The notes beneath the pieces were generated by a model. The model searched no databases. It was not told the origin of the DNA and saw nothing but the letters and a program-made list of their open reading frames with translations. 64,000 nt of DNA from Myxacorys chilensis ATA2-1-KO14 (lineage in GTDB: Bacteria; Cyanobacteriota; Cyanobacteriia; Leptolyngbyales; Leptolyngbyaceae). The stretch is taken from positions 1 to 64,000 of the forward strand of contig JAHHHP010000026.1 in NCBI GenBank assembly GCA_019359275.1, read 5' to 3'. Below, in pieces: positions 55,211 to 63,701 of the stretch; position 1 is the stretch's first letter; each line of letters starts with the position of its first letter. A program made the translations under genes and the position numbers.

Positions 55211-56263
55211 GTGTTAGCTGCCTTACTATACGGTCAAGAAGATTTACGGCTAGAAATCGTTCCCGATCCGACGCCGCTTGCAGGAGAAGTAGTTATCCAA
55301 GTGGGCGCAGCTACGACCTGCGGAACGGATCTCAAAGTGTGGCGGCGCGGGGGGCATGCCAAGATGCTGACGCTTCCCACACTGTTTGGGCATGAGGCGG
55401 CAGGGCAGATTGTCGCGATCGGAGATGGGGTGACGGGTTGGAAGATTGGCGATCGCGTCGTTGCCAATAATTCTGCACCCTGTATGACCTGCTTTTTCTG
55501 CCAGCGCAGAGAGTTCTCGCTCTGTACAGATTTAAGGTTTAACAACGGCACGTTCGCCGAGTATCTCAAGATTCCTGCCGCGATCGTGCAACACAATTTG
55601 CTGCCGATCCCCGATGGGCTAACCGATGCGATCGCGGCCATGACCGAACCGTTGGCCTGTGTTCTGCATGGCGTCGCGCGATCAAATGTCAAACCCAAAG
55701 CTTCGCAAAGCCAAACTCCAACGGATCGCGTTGTTCTTCTGGGCGATGGAGCGATCGGCTTGATGTTTGTGGCCGCATTAGCTCAACAATCTGTCGAGGT
55801 TTTTGTGTTCGGTGGCAGTGAGGCTCGGTTGCAAATTGCTCAAAAATTTGGAGCCGCGAAGATATTTAACTATCGTCAAATACCGGATGTTCCGGCAATC
55901 GTCAAGGATTTAACCGATGGCTGGGGAGCAGATGTTGTGATCGAAGCGACGGGCGTTTCATCAGCTTGGGAAACTGCGATCGCGTGCGCCCGTCCTGGCG
56001 CTACAGTCAATCTGTTTGGCGGTTGTCCCCGCGACACGACAATTACGGTCAACACCGAACAACTGCATTACAATGAACTGACTTTAAAGGGAGTGTTTCA
56101 CAATACGCCAGAGTTTGTGCGATCGGCACTAGCATTTTTGGCGAGCGGAACCGTTCCATTTGAGTTACTAATCAGCGACTATCAACCGCTTCACAACTTA
56201 GAGCAAGTCTTTCAGAATATGAAAGCGCGAACGGTGGTGAAGGTTGCAATTGGGGGGAGCTAA
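55211..56263 (+). CDS. Zinc-dependent alcohol/polyol dehydrogenase
   Basis: A 350-residue medium-chain dehydrogenase. The catalytic zinc ligands are in ATTCGTDLKVW and FGHEAAG; a structural zinc site, CMTCFFCQRREFSLC, has all four cysteines in the normal spacing. The Rossmann motif VVLLGDGAIGLMFVAALAQ (GxGxxG as GDGAIG) and GADVVIEATG suggest an NAD(H) preference, though a prediction of cofactor is uncertain. The substrate could be a polyol, sugar alcohol or threonine-like; there is no contextual clue. The start is a GTG. Confidence 0.88.
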   Translation: MLAALLYGQEDLRLEIVPDPTPLAGEVVIQVGAATTCGTDLKVWRRGGHAKMLTLPTLFGHEAAGQIVAIGDGVTGWKIGDRVVANNSAPCMTCFFCQRREFSLCTDLRFNNGTFAEYLKIPAAIVQHNLLPIPDGLTDAIAAMTEPLACVLHGVARSNVKPKASQSQTPTDRVVLLGDGAIGLMFVAALAQQSVEVFVFGGSEARLQIAQKFGAAKIFNYRQIPDVPAIVKDLTDGWGADVVIEATGVSSAWETAIACARPGATVNLFGGCPRDTTITVNTEQLHYNELTLKGVFHNTPEFVRSALAFLASGTVPFELLISDYQPLHNLEQVFQNMKARTVVKVAIGGS

Positions 56264-56303
56264 GTGCGCCCAAAGCGAAGACGGCTAGTGTGGGTGAATA
56301 CAG

Positions 56304-56891
56304 GTGATTTATAAACTCAGATCGATTTTAGGCATAGGATTTTTCTTACTAATGGGAGCCACGTCCGCTAGAGCGCTTCCTGGACAATCGGCTAGCGAGG
56401 TGGCTTCTTGGATGCAAGCCAATCCAACGGTGCGTCCGAGCCGAGGAGAGAAGCTTCTAGTTCGGAAAAATGACTCGGCAGCCCAAAGCTTTTCGTTTCA
56501 AGCCTCGCTTTTATCGCCGGGCAGAATCACCGCTCTTTCCAAAGGTGGCACTATTCGCAGCGAAGTTCTAACCTTGTTTGATGTCCGCAATGGTGTGAGC
56601 TTCAGTCGGCTCAAAGAGTCGCTGCGGACAATCTATGGGATGGAGATCTCACAAGACTACGATCGCGCAACGACCATTTACACCTACCCCACCGATAAAA
56701 TCGTTCAACAAGACATCAGGCGGGCGAATCCTCAGCAGTCTGCCCTGCAAGGTGAACTCCGCCAAGGCGATCGCTACGCCTATTGGCTAGAAGTTGCCCA
56801 AACATCAGAAGGACGTGCAAACTCAGGACGCCTGACGGTGTTTCTGCGGGACGACGTAGAAAAGCTGGCAGCCGAATTGAGACAGCGTTGA
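56304..56891 (+). CDS. Exported conserved hypothetical protein
   Basis: A 195-residue protein with a signal peptide (YKLRSILGIGFFLLMGATSA, cleavage near ARA-LP). The mature part contains SASEVASWMQANPTVRPSRG and a later YAYWLEVAQTSEGRANSGR. No domain recognised, and no cysteines in the mature region. The start is a GTG. It precedes ftsW by 43 bases on the same strand, so it may be co-transcribed, but function cannot be given. Confidence 0.65.
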   Translation: MIYKLRSILGIGFFLLMGATSARALPGQSASEVASWMQANPTVRPSRGEKLLVRKNDSAAQSFSFQASLLSPGRITALSKGGTIRSEVLTLFDVRNGVSFSRLKESLRTIYGMEISQDYDRATTIYTYPTDKIVQQDIRRANPQQSALQGELRQGDRYAYWLEVAQTSEGRANSGRLTVFLRDDVEKLAAELRQR

Positions 56892-56934
56892 TCAGGGCGA
56901 CCTAAACCCCTATGCAGAGTGGAGCGTATTTGCT

Positions 56935-58152
56935 GTGAAGTTGCGTCAACTAATTCCCTTTGTTGATACCACTGCCCTAGATTGGGCTTGGGAAGCCCGA
57001 ATCTTGCGGTGGCTGACCTTTGTGTGGATATTTGTCGGATTGGCAGTGATGTTCAGCGCATCCTATGATGACGGAGCCGCAAATTATGGAGATGGGCTGT
57101 ATTTCGTTAAACGACAACTAATTGCGATCGCCATCGGCATGATCGGCTTCAATATCCTCGTGCATTCCTCGCTTCGGTACGTTCAAGGCATCGCAGATTG
57201 GGTGTACTTTATTTTGCTCGCGGGTATCCTCATCACGCTGTTACCGGGGATTGGTACGTCCGTCAATGGGGGTGCGCGGTGGTTTGCGATCGGCCCGTTT
57301 CTCATCCAACCTTCCGAACTGATCAAACCCTTTATTATTCTGCAAAGCGCCCGCATCTTTGGGCAGTGGGAACGGCTCACCTGGACGGTTCGCCTCACCT
57401 GGATGGGCATCTTCTGCGTCATGCTATTTGCCATTTTGCTGCAACCTAATCTCAGCACTACCGCCCTTTGTGGAATGACTCTCTGGTTGATTGCCCTGGC
57501 GGCGGGATTGCCTTACATCTACCTATGGGGAACCGCAGGCGCGGGAGTGTTACTCGCTACGTTGAGTATTAGTCTGCGGGAATATCAACGACGACGAGTG
57601 ATGTCATTTCTCAATCCGTGGGCTGACCCGACGCAAGATGGCTATCAACTGATTCAAAGTTTGCTGGCGATCGGGTCAGGCGGCATTAGCGGAACCGGAT
57701 TTGGACTTTCGCAGCAGAAATTATTTTATTTACCGATTCAATCCACTGACTTCATCTTCGCTGTTTTTGCAGAAGAGTTTGGCTTGATCGGGAGTGTGTT
57801 ATTGATGCTGATGCTGTCGGTCTACGCGACGATAGCGCTGATTGTGGCGCGTAAAGCTAGAAATGCGATTCATCGATTGGTCGCGATCGGCGTCATGATA
57901 TTGATGGTGGGTCAATCATTATTAAATATTGGAGTGGCGACCGGAGCCTTACCAACGACAGGTTTACCGCTCCCCTTCTTTAGCTATGGTGGAAGCTCGA
58001 TGATTTCGAGCTTGATTTGTGCAGCTTTGTTGATTCGCGTTGCGCGGGAAAGCAATGAAGCTGAGGTGGTTACGCTCTCTGACCGTCGCCCGAAAACACT
58101 AGTCGAGTTAAAATCCCGCCGCCCATCGCGTCCTACTCCTCATTTTTTTTAA
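56935..58152 (+). CDS. ftsW: FtsW-type SEDS peptidoglycan polymerase
   Basis: A 405-residue SEDS-family membrane protein with ten hydrophobic helices. The N-terminal VGLAVMFSASYDDGA motif, KRQLIAIAIGMIGFN, WFAIGPFLIQPSELIKPFII, the large periplasmic-loop end AVFAEEFGLIGSV, and PTTGLPLPFFSYGGSSMIS are diagnostic. The catalytic aspartate region around NPWADPTQDGYQLIQSLLAI is intact. SEDS proteins polymerise glycan strands with a class B PBP; the SASY start and overall resemblance favour FtsW over RodA, moderately. The gene starts at a GTG. Confidence 0.85.
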   Translation: MKLRQLIPFVDTTALDWAWEARILRWLTFVWIFVGLAVMFSASYDDGAANYGDGLYFVKRQLIAIAIGMIGFNILVHSSLRYVQGIADWVYFILLAGILITLLPGIGTSVNGGARWFAIGPFLIQPSELIKPFIILQSARIFGQWERLTWTVRLTWMGIFCVMLFAILLQPNLSTTALCGMTLWLIALAAGLPYIYLWGTAGAGVLLATLSISLREYQRRRVMSFLNPWADPTQDGYQLIQSLLAIGSGGISGTGFGLSQQKLFYLPIQSTDFIFAVFAEEFGLIGSVLLMLMLSVYATIALIVARKARNAIHRLVAIGVMILMVGQSLLNIGVATGALPTTGLPLPFFSYGGSSMISSLICAALLIRVARESNEAEVVTLSDRRPKTLVELKSRRPSRPTPHFF

Positions 58153-58274
58153 GGTGACGAGGTGAAGTTCTAGAAGGTGCTCAGCCTTTTGGCGATCGAC
58201 GTGCAGGGTCAGAGGGATGTGAACTTATTTCACAGCGGGATCGTCATTAACTAGGTGATCTTTAGAACGAAACT

Positions 58275-58811
58275 ATGAATACTTTTTTGGCTCGCTACAT
58301 CGGTCTCGGATTGGGCGCAGCAATGATGCTGGCTAGCACTCCAGCCCTCGCAGCAGAACGAGTTGTGATGAAATATAAATTTTTGCGAGAATCGGTTTCG
58401 GTGAGCGAACTGACGACCTTTGCTGACACTGGCCAAGCTTCTCCTGACCTGCAATCCTATTTCCGGTTGTCGAAGCAAAATCCTGAAGCGATTCAGCGAT
58501 CGCTAACTCGACAAGTGAGCGTCAGCCCAGTCTTGCTCGATCGAATCCTCAACAGTCCGCTTGGAAATGGCGCATTAGATCAGTTAGGACAAGCGATTCA
58601 AACGCCGAAAGGCGGAGCAGAACGCCAAGCCCTGAGAGCCGCTCTCGTTTTGTCTGCAAGTGGTGATGGCAAGGTGTCAATTTTAGAGATTTTGCAGAAA
58701 TACCCAACTGAAGAAGTGGTGGTTGATGGCGATCGCGTTGAAGGGGCCTATCGTCAGTTGAATCAGCTTGCAGAGCGCTTTAGAAACCCTTTAGGAAGGA
58801 TTTTTAGATAA
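58275..58811 (+). CDS. Stand-alone exported DUF1400-domain protein
   Basis: A 178-residue protein: signal peptide (FLARYIGLGLGAAMMLASTP, cleavage after ALAA), then a DUF1400 domain over nearly its whole length: AERVVMKYKFLRESVSVSEL, LTRQVSVSPVLLDRILNSPL, and ALRAALVLSASGDGKVSILE. In cyanobacteria DUF1400 is usually the N-terminal part of larger alpha/beta-hydrolases; here the protein ends soon after it, with no hydrolase domain. A periplasmic location is likely. Function unknown. Confidence 0.8.
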   Translation: MNTFLARYIGLGLGAAMMLASTPALAAERVVMKYKFLRESVSVSELTTFADTGQASPDLQSYFRLSKQNPEAIQRSLTRQVSVSPVLLDRILNSPLGNGALDQLGQAIQTPKGGAERQALRAALVLSASGDGKVSILEILQKYPTEEVVVDGDRVEGAYRQLNQLAERFRNPLGRIFR

Positions 58812-58895
58812 GTACACGAACTCAAACAATGGTGCATTGAGGTCTCCAGTTTCCTCAGGAAATTAAAGGTCTTTGCACACTGAGGAATGCAGTAA

Positions 58896-58952
58896 GGGCG
58901 GCTATTTCAAGCGGTGTCTATCCAAAAGATTACAACGCTGAAGTAGCCGCCC
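58896..58952. terminator. Shared hairpin between convergent genes
   Basis: GGGCGGCTATTTCAAGCG (58896-58913) pairs nearly perfectly with CGCTGAAGTAGCCGCCC (58936-58952). It lies between the DUF1400 gene and the opposing small gene and could act in both directions, though neither side has a long T-run. Confidence 0.6.
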
Positions 58953-59007
58953 CTATTCAGTTTCAACCAAAATTCTGTAGAACGCCGACCAATCGGTTAA
59001 CTGCGAA

Positions 59008-59223
59008 TTAGTACGCAAGAGTCTCTAAGGTTTCTCTTAGATAGCTGTGTACTAGCGTGTCTAAACTGAGGGCCTGAAATTGCTCATCTCCTGCATGTTC
59101 GAGTTGCCAGCGCTTAAAGCCAGAACTCCCTGCGATCGCCCGCTTCAAACTTTCCCAAACTTGAGGATTACCCGCGCCAGGATCAGAATCTCTAAACGAT
59201 ATCGATGTGTGAGGAATTGCCAT
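59008..59223 (-). CDS. Small conserved hypothetical protein
   Basis: A 71-residue cytoplasmic-type protein: SFRDSDPGAGNPQVWESLKR, AIAGSSGFKRWQLEH and LSLDTLVHSYLRETLETLAY. I recall similar short proteins in other cyanobacteria. There is no known function or motif. A real start ATG, a good coding composition and a nearby terminator-like hairpin support it. Confidence 0.65.
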   Translation of the reverse strand: MAIPHTSISFRDSDPGAGNPQVWESLKRAIAGSSGFKRWQLEHAGDEQFQALSLDTLVHSYLRETLETLAY

Positions 59224-59381
59224 AGTTCACCTTAAGTAACGACAGAGAGAGCAGCACAGACCAAAATGAAACCCTACAATACAAAGCCAAGTCCAACACG
59301 GCAATATAGAACTTGACTTTCTAACCAGCATACCGTAAGAAAATTAAACGTCTGTGTCTAGGACGACATTTAGGATTAGGA

Positions 59382-60065
59382 TTACCCTAATGGGTCACTA
59401 GACGAAGAAGAATCTATCTGGGGACTGGGAGCGACTGGCACAAGCGGCTTAGAGGAAGCTGCCAGAGATGCATCTGAAATAACGGGAGGCAAAATCTGAT
59501 TCACTCGCACACCAATCACCGAAAAATTGGGAGGAATCTGGTCTAGCACAAAGGGAGGAGCCGCCGCAAATTCCGATTCAGATGCTAACATCACCCGCAG
59601 CACGCTAAGCGGAACCTGTAAAAACAGATTTGCAGCGAAAAAGCCGATCGCGGCTAACAAAAGTCCGACTCCGCGCAAGCTTGGAGAGATGGGCGTCAGA
59701 TTAGCGGCAATTGGGGCAATGTTATAGATTTGATTCAATAGAATAACCAGTAGTACGGCTCCGCCGCCAATCCAGATTGGACTGCGACGAGTTCTAAACA
59801 GGGTTAGAATGCGGCGCTGATCCTCTGTCAGATTCTCCAGTCTAATTGAAACGGCAAGCAGACTAAAAATATAAAACGGCTTCTGCCATTGCATCCAGGC
59901 AATTGGCACAATTCCGAGGACAAGAACAATACTCAACTCAAACCACGTTGCAACAGCAGGATCACCTGCTGCAAATCCCAGTAAGCATAAGAGTAAAGAC
60001 GCGGGAACGCCTGCCACTCCTGCTAGATGAATCCATAGATACGGATCAGACCAGAACGATCGCAT
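59382..60065 (-). CDS. Low-complexity-tail membrane protein
   Basis: A protein of about 227 residues with four hydrophobic segments (about 9-32, 38-58, 98-115 and 128-150) and a Ser/Pro-rich tail (ASSKPLVPVAPSPQIDSSSS). The opening RSFWSDPYLWIHLAGVAGVP, the WMQWQKPFYIFSLLAVSI segment and the SILTLFRTRRSPIWI-like region match a family in cyanobacteria known only as low-complexity-tail membrane protein. The frame begins at a TTG (60071); the ATG at 60065 (MRSFWSD) is preferred. Function unknown. Confidence 0.78.
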   Translation of the reverse strand: MRSFWSDPYLWIHLAGVAGVPASLLLCLLGFAAGDPAVATWFELSIVLVLGIVPIAWMQWQKPFYIFSLLAVSIRLENLTEDQRRILTLFRTRRSPIWIGGGAVLLVILLNQIYNIAPIAANLTPISPSLRGVGLLLAAIGFFAANLFLQVPLSVLRVMLASESEFAAAPPFVLDQIPPNFSVIGVRVNQILPPVISDASLAASSKPLVPVAPSPQIDSSSSSDPLG

Positions 60066-60220
60066 AGTCAACGCCTAATGGATAGCCATGACTCAGTATA
60101 GGACGTTGCGCGATGAGTGCAAGGCGCAACCCTGAAGGAACCGCTGACAGAGCAGCGAACCGACAGACTTCATGAAGCAAATCCTTTTGGAGCTTGGCAG
60201 AGCCGATCGCGATCTACTAA

Positions 60221-60258
60221 ATCTGAAGGATCTACTCTACATTATCTGAAGGATCTAC
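60221..60258. repeat. 15-bp direct repeat
   Basis: ATCTGAAGGATCTAC occurs at 60221-60235 and again at 60244-60258, a 23-bp pitch, in the gap between two minus-strand genes. Confidence 0.7.
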
Positions 60259-60286
60259 ATTGAATACAAAGAGTGGCGCTTGTCCC

Positions 60287-60511
60287 CTAGCTGTTGATAA
60301 TTTCGTCAGAGGTGCGTTGCTGCTTTAACTCTTGTAGGCGATGCAACAGCGTTTCAGTTTCGGCTTGCAAATTCAAAAATTTGGCCTGCTGATCGGCTTG
60401 ATATAGCGTCTTCATCTTTTCTAATGATCTTGCTAATGCCGAAGCCGTATCTAGAGGAGGTTCACAAACAGCGCTGTTACTAAATTGCAGATTTGAAGCG
60501 TTAGATGCCAT
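60287..60511 (-). CDS. Small coiled-coil hypothetical protein
   Basis: A short protein (about 74 residues from the ATG at 60511, MASNASNLQF; the frame itself extends 9 codons further). Its C-terminal two-thirds is a predicted coiled coil: LARSLEKMKTLYQADQQAKF and LNLQAETETLLHRLQELKQQ. No known domain or function. Composition suggests a real gene, but support is only moderate. Confidence 0.55.
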   Translation of the reverse strand: MASNASNLQFSNSAVCEPPLDTASALARSLEKMKTLYQADQQAKFLNLQAETETLLHRLQELKQQRTSDEIINS

Positions 60512-60757
60512 AGGACTTAGTAATTTGTACTTACTCACACCAGTAAACTATCTTAACCTAAACTTTACGCGTGGGAGTACTTTTAATGCATAGCCGAAAT
60601 GACGCGGGGTGTGGGCGGTTGTTCCAGGGATCAGTCTTGCTCATTAATTGACATTTGCCGGTGCTCGCTGGGGTTGATTCGTCAGTTCTGCCAATCAAAC
60701 GCAGCGATCGCAGTAAACTAGAATCTACCCTTGTTGCACTGTAAGAAGTAGACTCCT

Positions 60758-61882
60758 GTGACCTTAAGCGCGTCTGTATCTCAATCCCCTTCGGAAGCTC
60801 TGCCCTCTGACGCCTTGCCGAGAGTGGCAAATTGGCGCGGTTTGATTCACACCTATCGGCGTTATCTGCCTGTGACAGACAGTACGCCCATCGTCACGTT
60901 GCACGAAGGAAATACGCCGTTAATTCCTGCCCCTGCGATCGCGGCAGAGATTGGGCGGGGTGTTCAAGTGTTTGTGAAATACGATGGTCTCAACCCGACC
61001 GGAAGCTTCAAAGATCGGGGCATGACCATGGCATTGACCAAGGCAAAAGAAGCAGGCGCGAAAGCCGTCATCTGTGCCAGTACCGGAAATACATCGGCAG
61101 CGGCGGCAGCCTATGCGCGACGAGGTGGAATGCGAGCGTATGTGCTCATTCCTGACGGGTATGTAGCACTGGGTAAGCTGGCGCAGGCGTTACTCTACGG
61201 AGCGGAAGTACTCTCGATCAAGGGCAACTTTGATCGCGCTCTAGAAATTGTTCGGGAAGTCTCTGAGAACTACCCAGTGACGCTAGTGAATTCGGTAAAT
61301 CCCTATCGCTTAGAAGGGCAGAAGACAGCCGCGTTTGAGGTGGTGGATGTTTTGGGTGATGCTCCTGATTGGCTTTGCATTCCGGTTGGAAATGCTGGAA
61401 ATATTAGCGCGTACTGGATGGGCTTTTGTGAGTATCACCAGGAAGGACGCTGTTCTCACTTGCCCAAGATGATGGGATTTCAAGCGGCGGGTGCGGCTCC
61501 CTTGGTGGGTGGGCAGGTGGTCACACATCCCGATACTTTGGCAACGGCAATTCGGATTGGTAATCCGGCCAATTGGCAGCGTGCGATCGCGGTTCAGGAA
61601 GCGAGTCAGGGTGAATTTAACGCCGTGACCGATGATGAAATTATGGCGGCATATCGGCTGTTGGCGTCTGGAGAAGGCATCTTCTGTGAGCCTGCGAGTG
61701 CGGCGTCTGTGGCAGGACTGCTGAAGCACAAAGATAAAGTTCCGGCAGGGGCAAAGGTGGTCTGTGTGCTGACCGGGAATGGGCTGAAAGATCCAGATTC
61801 AGCCATTAAGTTCAGCGAAAACAACTTTAAGCAGAACGTTGAACCGCAGCTAGATATCGTCGCCCACACGATGGGATTTTAG
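60758..61882 (+). CDS. thrC: Threonine synthase
   Basis: A 374-residue PLP enzyme converting O-phosphohomoserine to threonine. The PLP lysine is in [19 protein letters not shown]; the phosphate-binding loop is in [20 protein letters not shown]; and [17 protein letters not shown] and [12 protein letters not shown] complete the active site. Length is typical of the short (non-plant) class. The start is a GTG. It is monocistronic and flanked by minus-strand small genes. Confidence 0.95.
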   Translation: MTLSASVSQSPSEALPSDALPRVANWRGLIHTYRRYLPVTDSTPIVTLHEGNTPLIPAPAIAAEIGRGVQVFVKYDGLNPTGSFKDRGMTMALTKAKEAGAKAVICASTGNTSAAAAAYARRGGMRAYVLIPDGYVALGKLAQALLYGAEVLSIKGNFDRALEIVREVSENYPVTLVNSVNPYRLEGQKTAAFEVVDVLGDAPDWLCIPVGNAGNISAYWMGFCEYHQEGRCSHLPKMMGFQAAGAAPLVGGQVVTHPDTLATAIRIGNPANWQRAIAVQEASQGEFNAVTDDEIMAAYRLLASGEGIFCEPASAASVAGLLKHKDKVPAGAKVVCVLTGNGLKDPDSAIKFSENNFKQNVEPQLDIVAHTMGF

Positions 61883-61997
61883 AGGATTGTGGTTGACAGG
61901 GACGATTCATAGGACGATTCATTCAGAGGAGCGATCGCGTTTGTTTGATAGAGCGATGTGGCGGCTCAGCACTTGAGCAAATTTGTCGTGGATGATT

Positions 61998-62450
61998 TTA
62001 ATCTTGCGATTTTAATTTTGTTAGCATATCCACCGCGTCACCCAACGCCATAGAGAGATTTTGACGAGTCTGGATGTGTTGGGCTTTTTCCGTCTCAAGC
62101 TCTTGCGCCAAGCGATCGCGCTCTGACCACACTTTAATCAACTGTGCTTTCAGTTCAGCCATTGTATTCATCTGCTCGACCCTCTGTTCAATCTCAGATG
62201 GGACAATTGCCGCACCTGAGATTGGTTGGTGCAGATCTTGCTGTGCCGATTCTTGGGATGAAGCGAATTGCACTTGGTCTAGCGTTTGCTGCATCGACTC
62301 TACTTCTTGGCGGCGTTGTTGTGCTTCAATCTCGTAGCGTTTTCGCCAGTTATCAGCACTCGCATTAGCGGCCTCTTCCGACTGTTGCGCCGCTTGCAGT
62401 TGCCGCTTGAGATCTTGAATTTCGTTCAGCCACTGAACAACGTCTGACAT
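61998..62450 (-). CDS. Coiled-coil hypothetical protein
   Basis: A 150-residue protein that is nearly all coiled coil: VVQWLNEIQDLKRQLQAAQQ, YEIEAQQRRQEVESMQQTLD, and KVWSERDRLAQELETEKAQH. It ends LSMALGDAVDMLTKLKSQD. No signal peptide, membrane helix or domain is recognised. Similar proteins occur in cyanobacteria. The role could be structural or as a partner of another protein; nothing in context tells. Confidence 0.7.
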   Translation of the reverse strand: MSDVVQWLNEIQDLKRQLQAAQQSEEAANASADNWRKRYEIEAQQRRQEVESMQQTLDQVQFASSQESAQQDLHQPISGAAIVPSEIEQRVEQMNTMAELKAQLIKVWSERDRLAQELETEKAQHIQTRQNLSMALGDAVDMLTKLKSQD

Positions 62451-62555
62451 CGCCTATTCTCCCTGTGATCCTTAGCTGATTAAGATACACCAAGTTAGCA
62501 AGGTAAGCGGCAAATGGCTGGTGGAGTTAATTCTATTGATCTAACGTTTTGTGAT

Positions 62556-62894
62556 CTAATGTTTTTGCCAATCTTGTCGAGCTTGGTCTAGCACGTAAGC
62601 AGAGACGATCTGAATTTCTTCAGCGGTTAACCGATCCTGGTAAGCGGACATGTTGCCTTTGCCGTTGGTCACAATTTCAGCGATCGCGGCTTCTGTGCCA
62701 TATCCATTCTTCTCCAACGCCTTCAGCTTCAGCGTTTTCCCCCGCCTGATAATGTTTCCTCCATTGATATGACATCCAACGCAGTGAGTCTCAAACAGCG
62801 TTGCTCCTTGATCTGTCTCTGCCCTAACGGGTATGACAACTATTGCCCATCCAACCAACGCACCCAAAACCGCGATCGCAATTCGTTTCAGCAC
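62556..62894 (-). CDS. Exported c-type cytochrome (c6-like)
   Basis: A monoheme cytochrome c with signal peptide (LKRIAIAVLGALVGWAIVVI, cleavage near RAE) and a heme site CVGCH about 37 residues from the chosen start, with the axial methionine probably in GKGNMSAYQDRLTAEEIQ. It lacks the sequence features of the main photosynthetic cytochrome c6 (PetJ), and looks more like the c6B/c6C group of uncertain function. The frame opens at a GTG at 62930; I prefer the GTG at 62894 (VLKRIAI) because it gives a normal signal sequence. It is divergent from the hydroxylase gene. Confidence 0.85.
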   Translation of the reverse strand: MLKRIAIAVLGALVGWAIVVIPVRAETDQGATLFETHCVGCHINGGNIIRRGKTLKLKALEKNGYGTEAAIAEIVTNGKGNMSAYQDRLTAEEIQIVSAYVLDQARQDWQKH

Positions 62895-62985
62895 AGATCT
62901 ACCTATTAACCCCTGCCTCAATCCTCGCACACACGTCTAATTCAAGGCACAATAACAAATGACGTGAGGAAAAAAAGGAGTCTCT

Positions 62986-63483
62986 GTGCTGGTCAGAATT
63001 GGCGTCACGGTTTTGTGCTTTGCGATCGCGTTTGTCTTAGCTAGTCTTGTAGAGTATTGGATGCATCGCCTCATGCACGTGTCTGAAAAAATTGGAGAAC
63101 GTCACCGCGATCACCATCGCCGTAATGAAGGACAGGGCGTGGTTTGGGAGTTTTTTGACTACCTTAAAGGCACGATCGTGATTCTGTGTCTCCTGTTCTT
63201 TTATTCGCCGGAAGCTGGAATCGGTTGGTTCCTTGGCGGGTTTGTCTATGCGGCGTTCTCATCCTACGCCCATCAGCTACAGCACGAAAATCCGACCAAA
63301 TGCTTCTGGATGAAAATGCCTGTTCATTATGTCCATCACAAATACGGCATGTGGCATCACAACTTTGGTCTCGCTGTCGATTGGTGGGATCACGTGTTCG
63401 GGACGTATAAAGCGGTTGATTGGCTAAGCGAGAAAGAACTGAGTCAGCCAGAGCGCGGATATCTCGAATTGCGCTGGCGTTAG
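62986..63483 (+). CDS. Fatty-acid-hydroxylase-superfamily diiron enzyme
   Basis: A 165-residue membrane-bound hydroxylase/desaturase. Histidine clusters match the superfamily (sterol desaturase/FA hydroxylase): HRLMH (HX3H, about 27-31), HRDHH (HX2HH, about 42-46), HQLQH (about 102) and HYVHH with HH (about 117-130). Hydrophobic helices span about 5-25 and 60-100. It would hydroxylate a lipid or carotenoid-like substrate using diiron and oxygen. It has a strong ribosome-binding site (AAAAAAGGAG) before a GTG start. The next gene downstream encodes an Mpo1-like protein, which suggests a 2-hydroxy-fatty-acid connection. Confidence 0.85.
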   Translation: MLVRIGVTVLCFAIAFVLASLVEYWMHRLMHVSEKIGERHRDHHRRNEGQGVVWEFFDYLKGTIVILCLLFFYSPEAGIGWFLGGFVYAAFSSYAHQLQHENPTKCFWMKMPVHYVHHKYGMWHHNFGLAVDWWDHVFGTYKAVDWLSEKELSQPERGYLELRWR

Positions 63484-63506
63484 GGTAAATTGACAGTACA
63501 TGTGTG

Positions 63507-63535
63507 GAAAAGGTGGGGTTGACCTCGCCTTTTTT
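63507..63535 (+). terminator. Terminator after the hydroxylase gene
   Basis: AAAAGGTGGGG, a short loop, then CCTCGCCTTTTTT: a stem of about 8 bp (with wobbles) followed by six T residues, about 25 bases after the hydroxylase stop. The Mpo1-like gene beyond it may therefore have its own promoter. Confidence 0.6.
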
Positions 63536-63701
63536 CGTATGAATTTTTTGTATGAATATGAATTACGAAAGATTACGATCGCTAACAATTTCGTAACCAA
63601 ACATTACGAACTACAAATCACAGATTAAATTTTTCGATCACTCTCCACCCAGCAAAATTTCGACGTGCTATGGTTCCAACAACTGATATGAAGATAGGGA
63701 C

